Positions 41,070-44,611 of a stretch of 44,611 nucleotides of DNA are shown here, piece by piece (the first letter of the stretch is position 1; each line of letters starts with the position of its first letter). The position numbers were made by a program, and so were the translations under genes. The notes under the pieces were generated by a model. The model had not been told where the DNA came from and searched no databases. It saw only the letters and a program-made list of their open reading frames with translations. Origin of the DNA: Anaerolineaceae bacterium UBA6107 (GTDB lineage: Bacteria; Chloroflexota; Anaerolineae; Anaerolineales; Anaerolineaceae); NCBI GenBank assembly GCA_002428455.1, contig DIWL01000068.1:1-44611 (forward strand). Reading direction: 5' to 3'.

Positions 41070-41279
41070 TTAATCATTATTAACCGGGTAATTGATCTCC
41101 ATTAATAGGGCTTCAATCTTCTCAGGTGTTGCAGGAGCAACGAACTCAACAATTACCTCCCTGTCCTGGACATCCACCTCAACGGATTTCACACCTTCCA
41201 GATCGACTAGCTCCATTTTTATGGTGTGGGCACAATGCCCGCAGCTAATATTTGGGACGCGGTAAATTTTCTTTTCCAT
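41070..41279 (-). CDS. copZ: Heavy-metal-associated copper chaperone, CopZ-like
   Basis: A 69-residue HMA-domain protein with metal motif ISCGHCAHTIKMEL (Cys12 and Cys15), the length and fold of CopZ copper chaperones. The usual MxCxxC motif is replaced by ISCGHC, with Ile in place of Met and a His between the cysteines. The start was set at the ATG giving MEKKIYRVPN with GAGG 6 bases upstream. The longer open frame upstream is promoter sequence. As first gene before copA, it probably hands Cu(I) to the pump or to a repressor. No copper-responsive repressor gene is adjacent. Confidence 0.88.
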   Translation of the reverse strand: MEKKIYRVPNISCGHCAHTIKMELVDLEGVKSVEVDVQDREVIVEFVAPATPEKIEALLMEINYPVNND

Positions 41280-41346
41280 GTATAACCTCTTTCCTGTCCA
41301 ATATTTTCGGACTATTTTTATCATATTATAATACATTTTTAGATGC

Positions 41347-41375
41347 TTGACATTCACAATGAACTCTCTTAGGAT
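41347..41375 (+). promoter_or_regulatory. Promoter of the folate gene set
   Basis: A perfect TTGACA (41347-41352) with a 17-base spacer and TAGGAT (41370-41375), 17 bases before the reductase ATG, whose ribosome-binding site GGAGGG follows. It is divergent from copZ, which has a TATAAT on the minus strand at about 41325-41330 with a weak -35. Confidence 0.65.
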
Positions 41376-41392
41376 AGAGTTTGGAGGGAAAA

Positions 41393-42118
41393 ATGACATT
41401 AAACGGGAAAACAATCCTGATCACCGGTGCAGCCCGCAGGTTGGGTAGTGCCATGGCAATTGATTGTGCTGCCCATGGAGCGGATGTAATCCTGCATTAC
41501 AACACATCTGCTGTGGAAGTTGAACAGACCGCCGCAGATATTCGCGCGCTAAAACAGAATTGCTGGGTCATCCAGGCGGATCTATCTAGCAGCGAATCAG
41601 TTTTGCGCCTTTTTGATTCTGCACGTAAACTTGCCGAAATATCCGGTTTGATCAACAACGCATCGATATTCAAACCGGTCACCTTCGCAGATACATCACT
41701 TGATGATTGGGAAACACATTTTCAGGTCAACCTTACAGCTCCTTTTCTGCTGACCCAGGCATTTGCCAAATATTACAAATCAGAAACCGTCGGCAGAGTG
41801 ATCAACCTGGTGGATTGGCGCGCTTTACGACCAGGAAGAGATCACTTTCCCTACACTATCAGCAAGGCAGGTCTGGTTGCCCTCACCAAAGCTACCGCCC
41901 TTAGCCTGGCACCTCGTATTAGCGTTAACGCGGTAGCTTTAGGAGCAATTCTGCCTCCGGAGAACGAACTTGAAAACACAAATATCCTCAGGAACGTTCC
42001 TATGCAGCGTTGGTCAGAGATGGATGAATTCCTCAAAACGATCAACTTTCTATTGGATGGACCATCCTATGTAACCGGCGAAGTGATCCACCTTGATGGT
42101 GGACGACATCTTGTTTAA
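41393..42118 (+). CDS. Short-chain reductase, pteridine reductase/FolM-like
   Basis: A 241-residue SDR with the pteridine-reductase type cofactor motif TGAARRLGSAMA (12-23), where RR favours NADPH, and LINNAS as the second motif. The catalytic Tyr-Lys is in FPYTISKAGL. The usual catalytic Ser is replaced by Asp in INLVDWRALRP, as in PTR1 and FolM. It ends in GEVIHLDGGRHLV. As the first gene of an operon with folB (12 bases away) and folK, it most likely reduces dihydromonapterin or dihydrofolate and may replace or back up FolA. The ATG follows GGAGGG. A general ketoacyl reductase role is less likely. Confidence 0.83.
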   Translation: MTLNGKTILITGAARRLGSAMAIDCAAHGADVILHYNTSAVEVEQTAADIRALKQNCWVIQADLSSSESVLRLFDSARKLAEISGLINNASIFKPVTFADTSLDDWETHFQVNLTAPFLLTQAFAKYYKSETVGRVINLVDWRALRPGRDHFPYTISKAGLVALTKATALSLAPRISVNAVALGAILPPENELENTNILRNVPMQRWSEMDEFLKTINFLLDGPSYVTGEVIHLDGGRHLV

Positions 42119-42130
42119 CAAGGAGTAAGA

Positions 42131-42493
42131 ATGGACGAAATTTTTATAGAAGATCTCTTGATTCGTACGGTGATCGGCGTTTCAGAACGTGAACGGGAAC
42201 AACCCCAGGATATTCTGGTGAACGTCACTGTTTTCACAAATACTAACAAAGCCGGTAGGTCAGACAGCGTCGAAGACATCGTGAATTACCGCACGCTTGC
42301 AAAGAAAATCGTCGCTCACTGTGATGTGGTACATCGTTATACTGTTGAGGCATTGGCGGCGGATATCGCTGAAATCTGCCTGGCAGTCCCTGAGGCAGCA
42401 GGTGTGAGAGTTAAGGTGGAAAAACCCGGAGCTGTCCGGTTTTCCAAATCGGTCGGTGTCATCATTACGAGGATGAAGGATCAATCTGGATGA
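42131..42493 (+). CDS. folB: Dihydroneopterin aldolase
   Basis: A 120-residue FolB that cleaves dihydroneopterin to 6-hydroxymethyldihydropterin and glycolaldehyde. Seen: IFIEDLLIRTVIGVSEREREQPQDILVN (split: IEDLLIRTVIGV and REREQPQDILVNV), the dimer contact VEDIVNYRTLAKKIV, and VKVEKPGAVRFSKSVGVII at the C-terminus. The ribosome-binding site is AAGGAG. The stop overlaps the folK ATG (ATGA), so the two consecutive pathway enzymes are translationally coupled. Confidence 0.94.
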   Translation: MDEIFIEDLLIRTVIGVSEREREQPQDILVNVTVFTNTNKAGRSDSVEDIVNYRTLAKKIVAHCDVVHRYTVEALAADIAEICLAVPEAAGVRVKVEKPGAVRFSKSVGVIITRMKDQSG

Positions 42494-42951
42494 ACGAAGT
42501 GTACCTGTTATTGGGATCGAACATCGATCCTGAAAAACATATACTGCAAGCCTTGGATGCTCTCAATAAGTCGCCGCTGCTGGAAGTTAAAAAGATCTCA
42601 ACGACATGGCGCACCAAGGCTGTCGGCACAGTTAGCGACGATTTTCTAAATGTGGCGGTAATGATCACAACCGGGTGTGAATTGCGTTGCCTCAAAGAAA
42701 TGATCCTGGGAGAGATCGAGTACAACCTCGGCAGGATCCGAACCGAGGACAAGAACGCTCCCCGAACGATCGACCTGGACATCATAGTTTTCAATGATGA
42801 GTTGCTTGATCCGGACGTTTTTGAGTTGGACCACCTGACTTTACCTTTGGCGGATCTTTTACCTGACCTTTATTCTGAAAAATATGGCTGCACCTTGTCA
42901 CAGCACTATGCCACCAGGTTGCCTGTGACCATGGCTACCAAAGCGGGATAA
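42490..42951 (+). CDS. folK: 2-amino-4-hydroxy-6-hydroxymethyldihydropteridine pyrophosphokinase
   Basis: A 153-residue HPPK that pyrophosphorylates the product of FolB. Signatures: VYLLLGSNIDPEKHILQALD (4-23), TTWRTKAVGTVSDDFLNVAV, LGEIEYNLGRIRTEDKNAPRTIDLDIIVF (the active-site block GRIR...APRTIDLDI), and HLTLPLADLLPD. The ATG overlaps the folB stop. folP and folE are not in the window. The stop lies 4 bases from that of the convergent polyprenyl synthase gene, and no terminator is visible between. Confidence 0.94.
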   Translation: MNEVYLLLGSNIDPEKHILQALDALNKSPLLEVKKISTTWRTKAVGTVSDDFLNVAVMITTGCELRCLKEMILGEIEYNLGRIRTEDKNAPRTIDLDIIVFNDELLDPDVFELDHLTLPLADLLPDLYSEKYGCTLSQHYATRLPVTMATKAG

Positions 42952-42955
42952 TTTA

Positions 42956-43960
42956 TTAAATCTCGCGACCAAGCAGATCTTGTAGAATTGATTGAAGGAT
43001 TGACTTATTTTCGGTATTGCCGAAGAGGACTTCGTAATTTTTCATGAATTCTTGGTAAAGCTGGTTCGCTTCCATTTTCGTAACCTGATGGATATCGTTG
43101 TGATCCAAAATACGTTTCAAATGAGCTACATCACTAGGTGAAAATTGCTTCCGGGTGAACCACACTTCCCGAAATTCAGGTAGGTTCTCCAATGCAAAAA
43201 TGATCGGGAAGGTCTTTTTCCGGCTACTGATGTCACTCTCAGTTGATTTCCCGGTTAGCAGGTCATTCCCCCAAATACCAAGATAATCATCCTGTACCTG
43301 AAATACTCGCCCCAGTTGAAGTCCCAAATCCGCATACTTTTGGGGCTTTTCGATTGTATTTCCGGCCAATCTTGCGGCAATTTCCAAACATGTACTGAAT
43401 AACGCTCCGGTTTTACCCGCAACCATATTCCAATAATCTTCTATGCTTATATTCTCGATGCTTTCGTTAGCCAGGTCCAGGTATTGTCCCTGGGTCAGTG
43501 AGAATATCGCATTTTGCATTGATCGGGTGCAATCCAGGGCCTTTTCTGCAGCAAAAGGCAAATTCAAGAGCGTAAGATTTGCCAGGGTAAAAATTGTGTC
43601 GCCAAGATTGATCGCCTGCGCTTCCCCCCATCTCACCCATATGGTAGGTTTCCCCCGGCGCGTCTCGCTGTGATCCTGAATATCATCATGCACCAAAGAG
43701 AAATTGTGTACCAGTTCGATCGCTGCAGCGGCAGGGAGCGCTAACTGCCAATCTACTCCCAACGCGTGACAAGCTGACAGTAATATGAGCGGTCGCAATC
43801 GCTTACCTGGTGAAGTGGAGGTTCCATTTTCCCAACCCATCTGGTATTCAACCATGGATTTGAACTCCATCGGAAGAGCGCCAAAATGAGTTGTTACACA
43901 TTCACGCAATTCGAGATCTATCGCAGTGCGCATCTGTCCGATAATCTCATGTTCCAACAT
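42956..43960 (-). CDS. Polyprenyl (geranylgeranyl/farnesyl-type) diphosphate synthase
   Basis: A 334-residue trans-isoprenyl diphosphate synthase. First aspartate-rich motif is LVHDDIQDHSETRRGKPT (about residues 91-108), the second is QVQDDYLGIWGNDLLTGK, and the IPP-binding GKRLRPLILLSACHA lies near 53-67. The DDIQD form (DDxxD) is typical of short/medium-chain synthases; product length cannot be decided from the sequence alone. It is 6 bases downstream of the type 2 IPP isomerase gene on the same strand, so isomerisation and chain elongation are encoded together. Confidence 0.93.
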   Translation of the reverse strand: MLEHEIIGQMRTAIDLELRECVTTHFGALPMEFKSMVEYQMGWENGTSTSPGKRLRPLILLSACHALGVDWQLALPAAAAIELVHNFSLVHDDIQDHSETRRGKPTIWVRWGEAQAINLGDTIFTLANLTLLNLPFAAEKALDCTRSMQNAIFSLTQGQYLDLANESIENISIEDYWNMVAGKTGALFSTCLEIAARLAGNTIEKPQKYADLGLQLGRVFQVQDDYLGIWGNDLLTGKSTESDISSRKKTFPIIFALENLPEFREVWFTRKQFSPSDVAHLKRILDHNDIHQVTKMEANQLYQEFMKNYEVLFGNTENKSILQSILQDLLGREI

Positions 43961-43966
43961 AAATTC

Positions 43967-44611
43967 TTATTCCCTGTGGGTTAAATTCGTTTTGGATAAT
44001 GAAACGATATCCTTCGCACCAGCGGCGAACATCGTGATCTTTAATTCGGTTTCGATTTCTTCGATTGTCGCGACAACAGCCTCGGTTGATTGATTGGCAG
44101 AGACCACGAATGGCCTGGCAAGGCCAGCCAGGTTTGCGCCTAATGCGATGGATTTTGCGATCTCCATTCCATTGGACATCCCTCCAGAAGCTATCAAGGG
44201 GACTTCGGAAAACTCTTCGCGAATTGTCGCCACACATTCAGCTGTCGGTATTCCCCATTCCTTGAATGCACCTGCAACGCGGTATCTAGATTCGTCACGG
44301 GTACGGTGTTTTTCCACTTCTGACCATGAGGTACCTCCTGCTCCAGCCACGTCGATGGCTGCCACGCCCAGCCCAACGAGTTGCCTTGCCGTCTGAACGG
44401 AAATTCCCCACCCTACTTCCTTTACGATGACAGGTACGTCGATTTGCCGGCAAACCTGTTCGATCTTTACGGATAGACCGGAAAAATTCGTTTCCCCTTC
44501 CGGTTGCAACGCCTCCTGTAGTGGATTCAGGTGCAGGATCAATGCGTCTGCTTCGATCATCTCAACAGCTTTTTGACATTCCTCGACTGTAAAGCCATAA
44601 TTCAACTGCAC
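43967..44611 (-). CDS. fni: Type 2 isopentenyl-diphosphate delta-isomerase, N-terminus outside window
   Basis: The last 214 residues of an FMN-dependent IDI-2 that interconverts IPP and DMAPP. Seen: LNYGFTVEECQKAVEMI, the substrate/metal-binding LHLNPLQEALQPEGETNFSG, VIVKEVGWGISVQTAR, VAGAGGTSWSEVEKHR, and the FMN phosphate loops IASGGMSNGMEIAKSIALGA. The coding frame runs off the right edge; the GTG at the edge is an internal Val codon of the usual AVQLNYG motif, not a start. Coupled with the polyprenyl synthase downstream. Confidence 0.95.
   Translation of the reverse strand: MQLNYGFTVEECQKAVEMIEADALILHLNPLQEALQPEGETNFSGLSVKIEQVCRQIDVPVIVKEVGWGISVQTARQLVGLGVAAIDVAGAGGTSWSEVEKHRTRDESRYRVAGAFKEWGIPTAECVATIREEFSEVPLIASGGMSNGMEIAKSIALGANLAGLARPFVVSANQSTEAVVATIEEIETELKITMFAAGAKDIVSLSKTNLTHRE

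Noticed and set aside
41280..41414. 45-residue N-terminal extension of CopZ
   Set aside because: It would run through both divergent promoters; the ATG at 41279 has a ribosome-binding site and gives a standard-length chaperone.
1..44611. CRISPR arrays, transposases, integrases, phage genes or attachment sites
   Set aside because: Looked for throughout. No regularly spaced repeats, no recombinase motifs and no duplicated tRNA ends were found; tRNA-His has no partial copy nearby.

Overview
The window is a chromosomal segment of an anaerobic, chemoheterotrophic bacterium, most likely a member of the Chloroflexota, class Anaerolineae. That placement is inferred from gene content and style: a NuoE/NuoF/Fdh redox cluster with a DRTGG/CBS/PHP cassette, a fused transaldolase-glucose-6-phosphate isomerase, a type 2 isopentenyl-diphosphate isomerase, and a SUF system with SufU and SufR. 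No 16S or ribosomal marker is present. No transposase, phage gene or CRISPR array was found. The gene density and operon structure are those of a normal core chromosome.

Layout. (1) 1-1940: the 3' part of a threonine synthase fused to a response-regulator receiver domain, overlapping an EamA-family exporter. (2) 1948-3351, minus strand: hisS followed directly by its cognate tRNA-His(GTG) and a terminator. (3) 3438-15480, plus strand: a 12-kb formate/NADH redox operon. It opens with a regulatory cassette (DRTGG, CBS+ATPase, DRTGG, PHP). It continues with a HydB-type module (NuoE1, HATPase, 2Fe-2S protein, NuoF1), a second NuoE2-NuoF2 pair, a FocA/FNT channel and a cysteine-type molybdenum/tungsten formate dehydrogenase. 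(4) 15559-17058: fdhD and mobA, convergent, which sulfurate and build the FDH cofactor. Both appear to be expressed from leaderless promoters. (5) 17235-19508: a stand-alone cyclic-nucleotide-binding protein, then a methyltransferase and a PIG-L deacetylase. (6) 19509-26638: a SUF iron-sulfur assembly operon (sufC, sufB, sufD, a small unknown, sufS, sufU, a Rieske protein) on the minus strand. It is divergent from a SufR-like regulator and a SufT-like gene, with repeated GATAAA/TTTATC sites between them. (7) 26694-29011: a CorA-type metal transporter and a serine-palmitoyltransferase-like enzyme. (8) 29128-33215: ROK sugar kinase, MFS transporter and GH51 arabinofuranosidase. These converge on a non-oxidative pentose-phosphate operon (tkt, rpiB, tal-pgi) at 33268-38534. 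(9) 38625-41279: copper efflux (copZ, copA). (10) 41393-42951: a folate set (FolM/PTR1-like reductase, folB, folK). (11) 42956-44611: a polyprenyl diphosphate synthase and type 2 IPP isomerase (cut by the window edge).

How the genes work together. The formate operon would import or export formate and interconvert formate and CO2 with electron transfer to or from NAD and probably ferredoxin. Its many Fe-S clusters are supplied by the SUF operon in the same window, and its cofactor by MobA and FdhD. Arabinose-containing oligosaccharides released by the GH51 enzyme would feed into the pentose-phosphate enzymes encoded next door.

Main points for a second look: the tandem HydB-type and NuoF-type modules attached to one FDH; exact loss of the N-terminal cysteines in the second NuoF; the threonine synthase-receiver fusion; the hisS/tRNA-His transcription unit; the GATAAA operator array with one site inside the suf promoter spacer; and several promoter/start arrangements that imply leaderless mRNAs.
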